A stretch of 32,797 nucleotides of DNA from an uncultured Eubacteriales bacterium (GTDB taxonomy: Bacteria; Bacillota; Clostridia; Lachnospirales; Lachnospiraceae). Both the position numbers and the translations under genes were made by a program. Shown in pieces: positions 22,348-29,965 of this stretch. Below the pieces are notes generated by a model. That model saw nothing but the letters and a program-made list of their open reading frames with translations, did not search any database and was not told the DNA's origin. Positions within the stretch are counted from its first letter, which is position 1, and every line of letters starts with the position of its first letter. The stretch spans positions 1 to 32,797 of the forward strand of contig ONFL01000075.1 in assembly GCA_900317095.1 (NCBI GenBank). The letters run 5' to 3'.

Positions 22348-23849
22348 ACCGCGATCCCTGCCTTTCTCCTCAGATCCATCCTGTCTATCTTTCCGTTTTT
22401 ATTCAGCCGGAACTGCCGGATCCGAAAGATCCGGCCGGGGATCATATAGCCCGGCAGGATCGCTTTCAGCTTCATGCGAAGATCCGTCTCTGCTATATCG
22501 CCCTCATAAAAGCCCCAGATCCGGCGGTGTTCACTATCGAAGAGACAGCAGGCACGGCTGACGGCCGCGGGCTCCATCATTGCTCTCTCAACCTCTCCCA
22601 GCTCAATCCTGTGGCCCATGTGCTTGATCTGGCTGTCCCGTCTTCCATGGAAATACAGAAGCCCGTCATAGCCGAAGCAGGCATAGTCGCCGGTAAGATA
22701 GGTTCTCTGGCCGTCCAGGGTCACAAAGCTCTGCCTGGTCCGCTCCTCGTCATGGTAATAACCGGCTGAAATGGATTCCCCGCTTACCGCGATCTGTCCT
22801 TCGCACTCCGGCTCAGTTATTATCTGCCCGTTTTCATCCAGCAGAAAAACCTTTCTCCCGGGAAAGGGCTGTCCGATGGGGATAGTCCGGCCCTTCCAGA
22901 GACCTGCAGGAAGTCTGTAATATGTGCAGTTGCAGGTGATCTCCGTCGGGCCGTACAGATTAACATATTGCACATCCGGAAGGGCATCCTGCCAGATCTG
23001 CAGCTGACGTACCGGCATCGCTTCCCCGCAGAACATGACCATCCGCAGCTTCTGCGGCAGCAGATAATCAAAGCCATGAAAGGCAGAGATCATGCAGAGC
23101 GCCGATACGGCCCAGATCAGTACTGTGATCTTCCTCTCCTGAAGATAATCCAGCAGGCTCCGGGGGACAGCGAAATAGGTGCGGGGGATCAGGACCAATG
23201 TCGCTCCTGTGAAGGCACAGGAGAAAATATCCTTGACAGAGACATCAAAATCAAAGGGAGCCTGATTGCCGACCCTGTCCTGTGGGCGGATGCCCATCTC
23301 ATCTGTGAAATGGCCTATAAAATCCGCAGCGGCTCCCGCTGAGACAACGACTCCCTTGGGCTCGCCTGTTGAGCCGGACGTAAATATTCCATAAAGAAGG
23401 GACTCCGCTGTCATTTCCCCGCGCCGCTGCTGCAGAAGGATCAGATCAGGGGCTGTCTGCTCTGACAGAAGTTCATCTGCCAGCAGGATCTGTCCCGTAA
23501 AGCCGGCTGCCTGAAGGCGGTCCAGATTCTCAGCTGTCGTGACGCAGATACCCGCGTCCAGTCTGGCCAGGATCCGCCGCATCCTCTCCTGCGGCTGCAG
23601 CGGATCTATGAATACATAAAAGCCGCCGCCGTACAGAACACCATACAGCAGCGCCAGGGCCCGGCATGATTTTTCCAGAAAAAGAACGACCGGCTCTCCC
23701 GGCCGGATCTCCTCTGCCAGGCGGCTGCCCGCCCTCCTGGCCAGGGTCTGGAGCTGCCGGTATGTCAGATGGGAATCCAGGTCTTCCACAGCATCCTTTT
23801 CCGGCATCCTTTTTACCGTGGCCTCCAGTTTATCTAAAACAGGATTCAT
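22344..23849 (-). CDS. DltA-like amino-acid adenylation enzyme (carrier protein ligase)
   Basis: This 501-residue stand-alone adenylation enzyme activates an amino acid with ATP and loads it on a carrier. Core motifs: FTSGSTGEPKG (156-166), FDFDVSVKDIF (A4 region, with D202 for the substrate amine), NLYGPTEI (297-304), YLTGDYACFGYDG, GHRIELGEVE, and the catalytic lysine K487 in NKNGKID. DltA enzymes read SFDLSVMD in the A4 region; here K206 replaces Met, equivalent to NRPS pocket position 239. The start at 23849 is chosen for its AAGGAG about 6 bases upstream. It is the first gene of the operon. D-alanine is possible, but the pocket change and the decarboxylase suggest another, perhaps acidic, amino acid. 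Confidence 0.88.
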   Translation of the reverse strand: MNPVLDKLEATVKRMPEKDAVEDLDSHLTYRQLQTLARRAGSRLAEEIRPGEPVVLFLEKSCRALALLYGVLYGGGFYVFIDPLQPQERMRRILARLDAGICVTTAENLDRLQAAGFTGQILLADELLSEQTAPDLILLQQRRGEMTAESLLYGIFTSGSTGEPKGVVVSAGAAADFIGHFTDEMGIRPQDRVGNQAPFDFDVSVKDIFSCAFTGATLVLIPRTYFAVPRSLLDYLQERKITVLIWAVSALCMISAFHGFDYLLPQKLRMVMFCGEAMPVRQLQIWQDALPDVQYVNLYGPTEITCNCTYYRLPAGLWKGRTIPIGQPFPGRKVFLLDENGQIITEPECEGQIAVSGESISAGYYHDEERTRQSFVTLDGQRTYLTGDYACFGYDGLLYFHGRRDSQIKHMGHRIELGEVERAMMEPAAVSRACCLFDSEHRRIWGFYEGDIAETDLRMKLKAILPGYMIPGRIFRIRQFRLNKNGKIDRMDLRRKAGIAV

Positions 23850-23912
23850 ATTGATCTCCTTTACATATGAACACATATTTTTCTGTATCTGATCCCAATG
23901 GTAACAGGAGAA

Positions 23913-23940
23913 CCTATATTCTTTCTTCAGATAGTTTAAA
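23913..23940 (-). promoter_or_regulatory. Candidate promoter of the seven-gene surface-modification operon
   Basis: Minus strand: TTTAAA (-35, 23940-23935), 16-bp spacer, TATAGG (-10, 23918-23913). Both hexamers are imperfect, which would suit an activator-dependent promoter. The leader is about 55 bases. Confidence 0.35.
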
Positions 23941-23973
23941 GATTTCTTTATAAAGGCAGCGCCATGCCAAATA

Positions 23974-24002
23974 CCAAAAATGCCCCGGCCTTATGCCGGG
24001 GC
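23974..24002 (-). terminator. Terminator-like hairpin upstream of the operon
   Basis: Minus strand: GCCCCGGC (24002-23995), 5-base loop, GCCGGGGC (23989-23982), then ATTTTTGG. No intact minus-strand gene precedes it; it may be the terminator of the lost gene whose remnant lies at 24101-24247. Confidence 0.55.
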
Positions 24003-24010
24003 TGCTGTAT

Positions 24011-24055
24011 ATAAGGAAAGGGGCCGGCGCAGCAATAGTTTCGTGCACCGGCCCC
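24011..24055 (-). terminator. Second GC-rich hairpin, weak terminator
   Basis: Minus strand: GGGGCCGG (24055-24048) pairs with CCGGCCCC (24027-24020), with an inner TGC/GCA stem and a loop of about 12 bases, followed by TTTCCTTATAT. It lies in tandem with the hairpin at 23974-24002. Confidence 0.4.
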
Positions 24056-24100
24056 TATATATGGGCATGACTTAAAACTGACTATTATACAGATCCGGCT

Positions 24101-24247
24101 TCAGGGCAGCTCCTCCTCCGTCAGCTCCACAAATGTGCTGCGGCGGTCATCCGCATTCCCTGTCAAGAAAAATATTCCCGCCTGCAGCACAGGAATGCAG
24201 TTTTTACGCGCCAGACCCTTGACTAAAAGCGGGCCCCTGTCGTAAAC
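24101..24247 (-). pseudogene. Remnant resembling the C-terminal part of a MarR-type winged helix
   Basis: The minus-strand frame closed at 24101 contains LVKGLARKN and then NADDRRSTFVELTEEEL, which looks like the wing and following helix of MarR-family regulators (typical form DxxDRR..V.LTE.G). Upstream the frame meets a stop at 24250-24248, and no start with a ribosome site is present. I read it as a decayed fragment, but the match is by eye and short. Confidence 0.35.
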
Positions 24248-24264
24248 TTAGAACATTGTCAGCG

Positions 24265-24292
24265 TTTGTTAATTTTTAAAGAATGATATAAT
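24265..24292 (+). promoter_or_regulatory. Promoter of the MoxR-VWA operon
   Basis: Plus strand: TTTGTT/TTGTTA (-35, 24265-24271), 15-16-bp spacer, TATAAT (-10, 24287-24292). CCGGAGGA follows almost at once, so the mRNA leader would be only about 6-8 bases and might just include the ribosome site. Confidence 0.6.
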
Positions 24293-24305
24293 CCGGAGGA
24301 ATCAC

Positions 24306-25127
24306 ATGAAAAGTTCGCAGCTCGAGACAAACCAGTCCTATATCGCATCCGAGGATCTGCTGGATGCTGTCAACATCGCCGTTACCCTGGAGAAGCCTCT
24401 CCTGGTAAAGGGCGAGCCCGGAACCGGCAAGACCATGCTGGCCCATGCCGTTGCTGATGCCATGGGCAAGAAGCTCATTATCTGGAACATAAAGTCCACC
24501 ACAAAGGCCCAGGACGGCCTCTATACCTATGACGTGGTGCAGCGTCTTTACGACAGCCAGTTCGGCGGCGAGGTCACCGACATCGCCAGCTACATCCACT
24601 ACGGCAAGCTGGGCGAGGCTTTCCTGGAGGAAGAACAGGTCATCCTCCTGATAGATGAGATAGACAAGGCCGACCTGGAGTTCCCCAATGACCTGCTCTG
24701 GGAGATGGACCAGATGGAATTCTATGTACAGGAGACCCACCAGCTGGTCAAGGCAAAGCACCGTCCCATCGTCATCATCACCTCCAATGCCGAGAAAGAG
24801 CTTCCCGACGCATTCCTGCGCCGCTGCATTTTCCACTATATAGAGTTCCCGGATAAGGAAGAGATGCGCAAGATCATCGGCGCCCACTTCGACAACATAG
24901 ACGAGGAGCTGGTTGAGCAGGCCATGAAGCTCTTCTACAAGATCCGCAACGTCAAGGGACTGACAAAGAAGCCCAGCACTTCCGAGCTTATAGACTGGCT
25001 GCGCGCTCTGATCGCAGGCGGGATCGACCCCGCTTACATTTCCTCCCACGCTCCTTATATCGGCGTTATCCTGAAGAAGGACCGCGATATCGCCACCATG
25101 CATAAGGAAATGCCCTATGTTCATTGA
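24306..25127 (+). CDS. MoxR-family AAA+ ATPase
   Basis: This 273-residue AAA+ protein has Walker A GEPGTGKT (36-43), Walker B VILLIDEID (112-120), sensor 1 in VIITSNAEKELPDAF and the arginine-finger region FLRRC. MoxR ATPases act as chaperones that insert cofactors or remodel complexes, nearly always with a VWA-domain partner. Here the partner gene overlaps its 3' end by 11 bases. GGAGGAATCAC precedes the ATG. The client complex is not encoded nearby. It starts a two-gene operon ended by the terminator at 26331-26368. Confidence 0.93.
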   Translation: MKSSQLETNQSYIASEDLLDAVNIAVTLEKPLLVKGEPGTGKTMLAHAVADAMGKKLIIWNIKSTTKAQDGLYTYDVVQRLYDSQFGGEVTDIASYIHYGKLGEAFLEEEQVILLIDEIDKADLEFPNDLLWEMDQMEFYVQETHQLVKAKHRPIVIITSNAEKELPDAFLRRCIFHYIEFPDKEEMRKIIGAHFDNIDEELVEQAMKLFYKIRNVKGLTKKPSTSELIDWLRALIAGGIDPAYISSHAPYIGVILKKDRDIATMHKEMPYVH

Positions 25128-26295
25128 TTTCTTCTTTTTCCTGCGGGAACAGGGCATAAAGGTCTCCATAGCCGAGTGGCTCACCCTGCTGGAGGGCATG
25201 AAGAAAGGACTGCACCACTCGACCCTGTACGGCTTTCTCGTCCTCTCCCGGGCGATCATCATCCGCAATGAAAGCGATTACGACAAATATGACGTCGCCT
25301 TCTATGAATTTTTTAAGAATCTGCCGGACAAGTCCGTGCTGCCGGAAGAGCTTCTGAAGGCGGAGAAGGAAGAGGCCGAGCAGATCGCGGCCGAGATCCG
25401 CAAGCGCAAAGAGATGAACGGCTTGGAAGATAAGCCGGAGGACGAGGGGGAATTCGTTCCCCAGCAGCAGGAGCGCATGGACATTCCTCTGGATATGGAA
25501 GGCTTCGGCACAGCGGGCAAGATATCCGGCATCGGTCTGCAGATGCCAGGTGCCGGGCCTGCCGGCGGCCGCACATCCATCATTGCCCCCGGCAGCCGCA
25601 AGTTCCGCGACTTTCGCAAGGACAACCAGCTGGATACCCGCCAGTTCCAGATGGCCTTCCGTCTTCTGCGCAATCTTACAAATCAGTCTAATTCCAGCGA
25701 GCTGGAGTTCGACATAGACAAGACCATAGACCGCACGGCACAGATGGGCGGCCTGCTGCATGTGGAATACCGCAAGCCCCGCCGCAACAACATCCGCGTC
25801 CTTCTCTTTATAGACAGCGGCGGCTCCATGGAAGGCTACGCCAGCCTCTGCTCCGAGCTTTTCCAGGCGGCGTCCGCGTCCAAGCATCTGAAGGAGCTGC
25901 GGACATACTATTTTCATAACTGCATATACTCAGCGATCAGCAAGGAGCCGACCCTGGCCGAAAAAGACGGCATTTCCCTGGAGCAGCTCATGGCTGAATG
26001 CGATGACAAGTACCGCGTGATCATCGTCGGCGACGCGGAGATGAACCCCGCCGAGCTGATGTCAGCCGAGTACAACTGGATAGACGAGAAAGCCGGCGAG
26101 CCGGGCTTTACCTGCCTGCAGCACCTCAAGGCTCATTTCCCGCACACCATCTGGCTCAACCCCGACCCCATGCCGGCCGAGGAAGACACCTGGAATGTGA
26201 CCCATTTCCAGATCGCCGAGCTGATAGACATGTACGACCTGACCATCCAGGGCCTGGAAGACGGCTTCCGCTTCCTGTTGTCAGGTAAAAAATAA
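25117..26295 (+). CDS. VWA-domain protein (CoxE-like), partner of MoxR
   Basis: This 392-residue protein has an N-terminal helical region, a charged linker (about 80-125), a Gly/Pro-rich stretch (130-160) and a C-terminal von Willebrand A domain. The MIDAS reads DSGGSM (233-238), with Gly in place of the first Ser of DxSxS, a variant also common in bacterial MoxR-linked VWA proteins. Later MIDAS-related residues are in VIIVGDAEMNP. It presumably bridges the MoxR ATPase to a metal-containing client. Translational coupling to moxR is clear from the 11-base overlap. Confidence 0.9.
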   Translation: MFIDFFFFLREQGIKVSIAEWLTLLEGMKKGLHHSTLYGFLVLSRAIIIRNESDYDKYDVAFYEFFKNLPDKSVLPEELLKAEKEEAEQIAAEIRKRKEMNGLEDKPEDEGEFVPQQQERMDIPLDMEGFGTAGKISGIGLQMPGAGPAGGRTSIIAPGSRKFRDFRKDNQLDTRQFQMAFRLLRNLTNQSNSSELEFDIDKTIDRTAQMGGLLHVEYRKPRRNNIRVLLFIDSGGSMEGYASLCSELFQAASASKHLKELRTYYFHNCIYSAISKEPTLAEKDGISLEQLMAECDDKYRVIIVGDAEMNPAELMSAEYNWIDEKAGEPGFTCLQHLKAHFPHTIWLNPDPMPAEEDTWNVTHFQIAELIDMYDLTIQGLEDGFRFLLSGKK

Positions 26296-26330
26296 GCCCC
26301 GGCCTCGGCTGGGATCATACGGATATATGA

Positions 26331-26368
26331 AGAGCCGGGAAGAAGCATCCATTCTTCCCGGCTCTTTT
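26331..26368 (+). terminator. Terminator of the MoxR-VWA operon
   Basis: Perfect 14-bp stem (AGAGCCGGGAAGAA at 26331-26344 with TTCTTCCCGGCTCT at 26352-26365), 7-base loop, then TTTT (stem-end T plus 26366-26368). It sits between convergent genes; the minus side has only TTCATAT, so it may also serve the dehydratase gene weakly. Confidence 0.85.
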
Positions 26369-26394
26369 CAGCCTACTATCAATTGTCTGCCGCC

Positions 26395-27591
26395 TTACCT
26401 GGCCGGCAGGCGGACGACGGCCAGAGCGTCTGTGTGCACGACCCCGTCCTGGCGGACAGCCTCGACCTGCATTTCTACATAATGCTGCCCCTCTTTCTCA
26501 TATTTCCTGACAACAGTCCCTCTCTGCGTCGACAGGTCCCCGTAGAAGAGGGGCTTTTTACAGCTGCAGTCCAGGCTGACAAGAAAGCCGGCATCGCCCA
26601 TCCAGTCGCCGACGGCCCTGGCCAGCAGGGTCTGGCTGTGGATGCCTGAGGCTATGGCCCGCTTGGAGCCCTGAGCCCGGGCTATAGTGTCGCTGCTGTG
26701 CCGGTCTATGGGGTCGCGCCAGGCGCCGGTCTCCGGATCCAGTACGCCCTGGGGATGCCTGTGCCGCAGAGACCCCCACTTTGTCGCAAAGGCATTGGCG
26801 GCGCCGATGGCTGCCATCAGGGACCGGCCGTCCGCCTCGTCATAGGGGCCGACCACGGTTTCCGGCAGCTGATCTCCTATCTGCACATCCTCCCAGTACA
26901 GCGTCTGCGCGCCCCGGCGGAATCTGCCGTCCATCTGCCCGTCCAGATTCTCATACAGGGCTGCCAGCTGCTCCTGGCTGTAGTGAGGCCGGGGCTCGGC
27001 CGCCGCCTTTGCCCCGCCATGGCCCTCTGCCTGGGCCTGCGGCGACAGCAGGCGGATCATCACCCGGGCCGTCACCCGGGCCGCCTCCTTCCCCTGCTGA
27101 TTTATCAGGGAAATGGCATGTTCCTGCAGGAGCAGGCGGGATTTCTCAGGATGGCGGCTGATCTCCCGCACGCCCAGATAGGTGTTGACGGCTGTAAAAC
27201 GATCGTCCGGCCGGATCTCCTCAAAGCGGTCCCAGCGGCTGCCTGCATCAAAAACGCTCATGCCGCGGAGCCTGGGCAGGGCGCCCATCACAAATGTCGA
27301 ACAGATGCAGCATTCCAGCAGGGGCGGAGCCACGATGCCCCCGCGGACGGACCCGGCCGCATAGACCGGATCAGAATAGAGGGGATTGCTGTCTCCCACA
27401 GCCCGCGCGAAACGGCCTATGGTGTCTATGGTCACCGTCTCATTGTAAAGGCCGCCGCCCGAGCGGTCATTCTTATCCTGGCAGTATATCCGGTAAACCG
27501 GCTTCTTGCTGCCGATCTTAGCCTTCTCCTGGTCTATGTAGGCGTCTATCTTCTCATTCCATTTTTCCATGGTCATAGCCTGACTGCTCAT
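26395..27591 (-). CDS. Double hot-dog MaoC-like dehydratase/hydratase
   Basis: This 398-residue protein has two hot-dog domains. The N-terminal one (about 35-185) has the FAS1-type dehydratase motif RFARAVGDSNPLYSDPVYA (60-78) followed by GGIVAPPLL. The C-terminal one (about 225-395) has ASGIHSQTLLARAVGDWMG, a MaoC-like substrate-side helix. Such proteins hydrate or dehydrate acyl-CoA thioesters, for example mesaconyl-CoA hydratase. An Ala/Gly/His-rich linker (about 190-215) joins the halves. GGAGG lies 7 bases before the ATG. It follows the two transporter genes by 29 bases, so it is probably in their operon. The substrate is unknown. Confidence 0.85.
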   Translation of the reverse strand: MSSQAMTMEKWNEKIDAYIDQEKAKIGSKKPVYRIYCQDKNDRSGGGLYNETVTIDTIGRFARAVGDSNPLYSDPVYAAGSVRGGIVAPPLLECCICSTFVMGALPRLRGMSVFDAGSRWDRFEEIRPDDRFTAVNTYLGVREISRHPEKSRLLLQEHAISLINQQGKEAARVTARVMIRLLSPQAQAEGHGGAKAAAEPRPHYSQEQLAALYENLDGQMDGRFRRGAQTLYWEDVQIGDQLPETVVGPYDEADGRSLMAAIGAANAFATKWGSLRHRHPQGVLDPETGAWRDPIDRHSSDTIARAQGSKRAIASGIHSQTLLARAVGDWMGDAGFLVSLDCSCKKPLFYGDLSTQRGTVVRKYEKEGQHYVEMQVEAVRQDGVVHTDALAVVRLPAR

Positions 27592-27620
27592 ATATTACCT
27601 CCGACTTGTGAAAGGCCGTC

Positions 27621-28193
27621 TTAAAGTCCCATAATAATGCCGACAACCGCTGCCGCCACAATATACCAGATGGGATGTTTTCCGGTCTTCTTGTAAACAA
27701 AGAACAGAACCACACCGAATATGATAGCCGGGACATTGAACAGGGCTGCCATCTGACCGTTCTGCTTGAACAGATCCCAGTGCAGGAAGGCGATCTGGGC
27801 CACCCGCAGGCCGGCGATGGCGATCATGCCGGCAGAAGCTGCCCGCAGGCCGTACATGGCATACTGGACATATTTATTTGTCTTAAATTTCTCCAGGATC
27901 TGCGCGATGATGATGATAATAATCACCGAAGGGCAGACCAGACCGACGACCGCTATAATACCGCCCGGGATGCCGGCAACCGTAAATCCGGTAAACGTGG
28001 CCATGTTGACACCCATGGGTCCCGGCGTGGACTCGGAAACCGCAACCATGTTGGCAATATCATTTACCGTGAACCAGCCGGTCTTTGCCTGCATCTCGTA
28101 AAGGAAAGGCAGGGTCGCCAGGCCTCCGCCGATCGTAAACAGACCTGTCTTGAAAAATTCCCAGAAGAGCTGAAGGTACAGCACGTCACTCAC
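27621..28193 (-). CDS. Chromate-transporter-family (CHR) half protein, second copy
   Basis: This 190-residue, single-CHR-domain membrane protein has the N-terminal motif FFKTGLFTIGGGLATLPFL (10-28) and STPGPMGVNMATFTG in the middle, with about five to six membrane helices. Short CHR proteins occur as adjacent pairs that form a heterodimer in place of one long ChrA. The gene overlaps the previous copy by 8 bases. Chromate export is proven for some family members; whether this pair moves chromate, sulfate or an organic acid is open. Confidence 0.9.
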   Translation of the reverse strand: MSDVLYLQLFWEFFKTGLFTIGGGLATLPFLYEMQAKTGWFTVNDIANMVAVSESTPGPMGVNMATFTGFTVAGIPGGIIAVVGLVCPSVIIIIIIAQILEKFKTNKYVQYAMYGLRAASAGMIAIAGLRVAQIAFLHWDLFKQNGQMAALFNVPAIIFGVVLFFVYKKTGKHPIWYIVAAAVVGIIMGL

Positions 28194-28755
28194 CTCCCTT
28201 TACGGCATCCTTGTTTTTCCTGTGCTCACCGATTGACTTTACGACAACACCGGCTATACCGGCGAAAATGACCAGCAGGAACGTCGGTATGTCCGTGAAA
28301 AGAGACAGGCACATGACTGCAGCAAAAATGACCACAGCAGCTGCATCTACCAGAGATTTCTTTGCCAGACGCATAACTGCGTCCAGCACCAGGACGCATA
28401 CGCAGACCCGCACACCGGCCAGAGCGTGCTGCACGACCGGAAGATCCGAGAAGTTCTGGATAAAAGCCGTAATGATCATGATGATGATCAGAGACGGAAA
28501 TACAACCCCCGCCGTGGCGAAAATAGCGCCGGCTATGCCTTTCCTCTTGTAGCCGATATAGGTCGCCGTATTAACAGCGATGACGCCGGGCGTGCACTGG
28601 CCGATGGCAAAGCAGTCCATCAGTTCCTCCTCGTCCGTCCAGCCATAATGATCTATACATTCTCTCTGCAGCATAGGCAGCATGGCATAGCCGCCTCCGA
28701 AGGTAAATGCCCCAATCTTGGCAAATGCCCCAAACAGCAGAAACAGTTCATTCAT
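28186..28755 (-). CDS. Chromate-transporter-family (CHR) half protein, first copy
   Basis: This 189-residue CHR-domain protein has AKIGAFTFGGGYAMLPMLQ (12-30) and QCTPGVIAVNTATYIGYK in the middle. It differs clearly from the second copy, as in known heterodimeric CHR pairs with opposite membrane topology. It is the first gene of a three-gene unit (two CHR genes and the hot-dog dehydratase) divergent from a LysR regulator, which suggests that the regulator's ligand relates to the transported compound. Confidence 0.9.
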   Translation of the reverse strand: MNELFLLFGAFAKIGAFTFGGGYAMLPMLQRECIDHYGWTDEEELMDCFAIGQCTPGVIAVNTATYIGYKRKGIAGAIFATAGVVFPSLIIIMIITAFIQNFSDLPVVQHALAGVRVCVCVLVLDAVMRLAKKSLVDAAAVVIFAAVMCLSLFTDIPTFLLVIFAGIAGVVVKSIGEHRKNKDAVKGGE

Positions 28756-28918
28756 ACTTCGTGTGCCGGACCGCCGCCGCTTCCCCGTCCCCTTTCCCGG
28801 GCTCTTCAGGCACTATATTCCGGCATATCCTCCTTCCCTTTTTCATGTACGATCCCTTTTTTAAGCGGGAAACATTCTTACCAGGGAAAATATCTTCGTC
28901 TTCCCTGCTGACATGGCT

Positions 28919-28947
28919 ATACTACCATAGACAAATTCATTTGTGAA
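28919..28947 (-). promoter_or_regulatory. Candidate promoter of the CHR transporter operon
   Basis: Minus strand: TTCACA (-35, 28947-28942), 17-bp spacer, TAGTAT (-10, 28924-28919). The palindrome at 28931-28944 lies inside the spacer, so a bound regulator would affect it. Confidence 0.45.
28931..28944. promoter_or_regulatory. Candidate LysR-regulator binding palindrome
   Basis: ACAAAT-TC-ATTTGT is a perfect 6-bp inverted repeat in the divergent intergenic region, in the usual place and with the A/T-rich dyad expected for LysR-type regulators. Confidence 0.5.
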
Positions 28948-29008
28948 ATATATAATATGTATAGTATTTATTCGTTTTCAAAAATATGAAGCAGAGGAGA
29001 GCAGACAG

Positions 29009-29965
29009 ATGACTTTGAAACAAATGGAGTACTTTGTAACGATCATAGATACAGGGAGCATATCCGCGGCAGCTGCGCGCCTGCATATTTCCCAGCCGCC
29101 CCTGAGCATCCAGATCCGTTCGCTGGAAGAAGAACTGGGGACGGTTCTGCTGGACCGCAATACCCGCCACCTGCGCCCCACAGATGAGGGGCACCGCTTC
29201 TATGAGCGGGCCCGGCAGATCCTGGACCTGGCGGACGCGGCCAAAAGCGAGATGCTCTTTTCTGAAAACCACATAGAGGGGACTCTGCGGATCGGCGTTA
29301 TCTCCTCTTGCTGGAACATTTTCCTGAGCCCTGCCCTTCAGCAGTTCGCAAAGGATTATCCCAAGGTGGATTTCGAGCTGGTTGAGGGACATACCTACAG
29401 CATGCTGGACAAATTAAAAAAGCGCGAACTGGATCTTACATTCGTCCGCACTCCATTTGATGAAGAAAGCTATGACTGCACCTGGCTGCGCGAGGAACCC
29501 CTCTGCGCCGTCGGCCTGCCCTCCTTCTTTCCGGATTTTCCATGGGATAAGGAAAGCATATCCCTGCAGGACCTGAGCCCGCTCCCGCTGCTGGCTTACC
29601 GCCGCTATGAAAGCCTGATAAGGGACGCCTTCCGCCACGACCGGCAGGACCTGCATCTGCGCTGTCTGGCTGAGGACGCCCGTACCTGCCTGCAGCTGGC
29701 CGGCACCGGCCTGGGCATCGCCATCATTCCCCGTTCCATCAGCACCCTGATCCCCATTCCCGGCATCCGCATCCTGCCGCTTGAGGATGAGCAGTTTATG
29801 ACCCGGGTGGCCCTGATCCACCGCAAGAACCAGTACCTCTCCCAGGCGGCTGTAAAATTCATCCAGGCCCTGTCTACAGGTCCGGATGTGACAGTTGGAG
29901 CCGGCCTTCCCGGTCCCGCCGCGTCTGCTCCGACAGCAGGCGGATCAGCAGCTGATACTCACTGA
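29009..29965 (+). CDS. LysR-family transcriptional regulator with an acquired C-terminal tail
   Basis: This 318-residue regulator has an N-terminal winged HTH (MTLKQMEYFVTIIDTGSISAAAARLHISQP and onward, 1-60) and a LysR substrate-binding domain (about 90-290). The start at 29009 matches the family N-terminus, with AGAGGAGAG upstream; the in-frame ATG at 28943 is too far out. The family-like part ends near QAAVKFIQAL (about residue 290). The last 28 or so residues (rich in G, P, A, S, T) read antisense through the end of the transposase remnant, so they look like sequence gained at the junction. It is divergent from the CHR operon and probably regulates it. Confidence 0.88.
   Translation: MTLKQMEYFVTIIDTGSISAAAARLHISQPPLSIQIRSLEEELGTVLLDRNTRHLRPTDEGHRFYERARQILDLADAAKSEMLFSENHIEGTLRIGVISSCWNIFLSPALQQFAKDYPKVDFELVEGHTYSMLDKLKKRELDLTFVRTPFDEESYDCTWLREEPLCAVGLPSFFPDFPWDKESISLQDLSPLPLLAYRRYESLIRDAFRHDRQDLHLRCLAEDARTCLQLAGTGLGIAIIPRSISTLIPIPGIRILPLEDEQFMTRVALIHRKNQYLSQAAVKFIQALSTGPDVTVGAGLPGPAASAPTAGGSAADTH

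Noticed and set aside
20752..23849. Canonical D-alanylation (dlt) operon
   Set aside because: The PLP decarboxylase between the adenylation and carrier genes, the longer AlgI-like MBOAT and the Met-to-Lys pocket change do not fit a standard dlt operon; gene symbols dltA-D were therefore withheld.
24276..25917. Long minus-strand open frames opposite the MoxR and VWA genes
   Set aside because: The plus-strand frames carry intact Walker and MIDAS motifs; the opposite frames have no recognisable domains.
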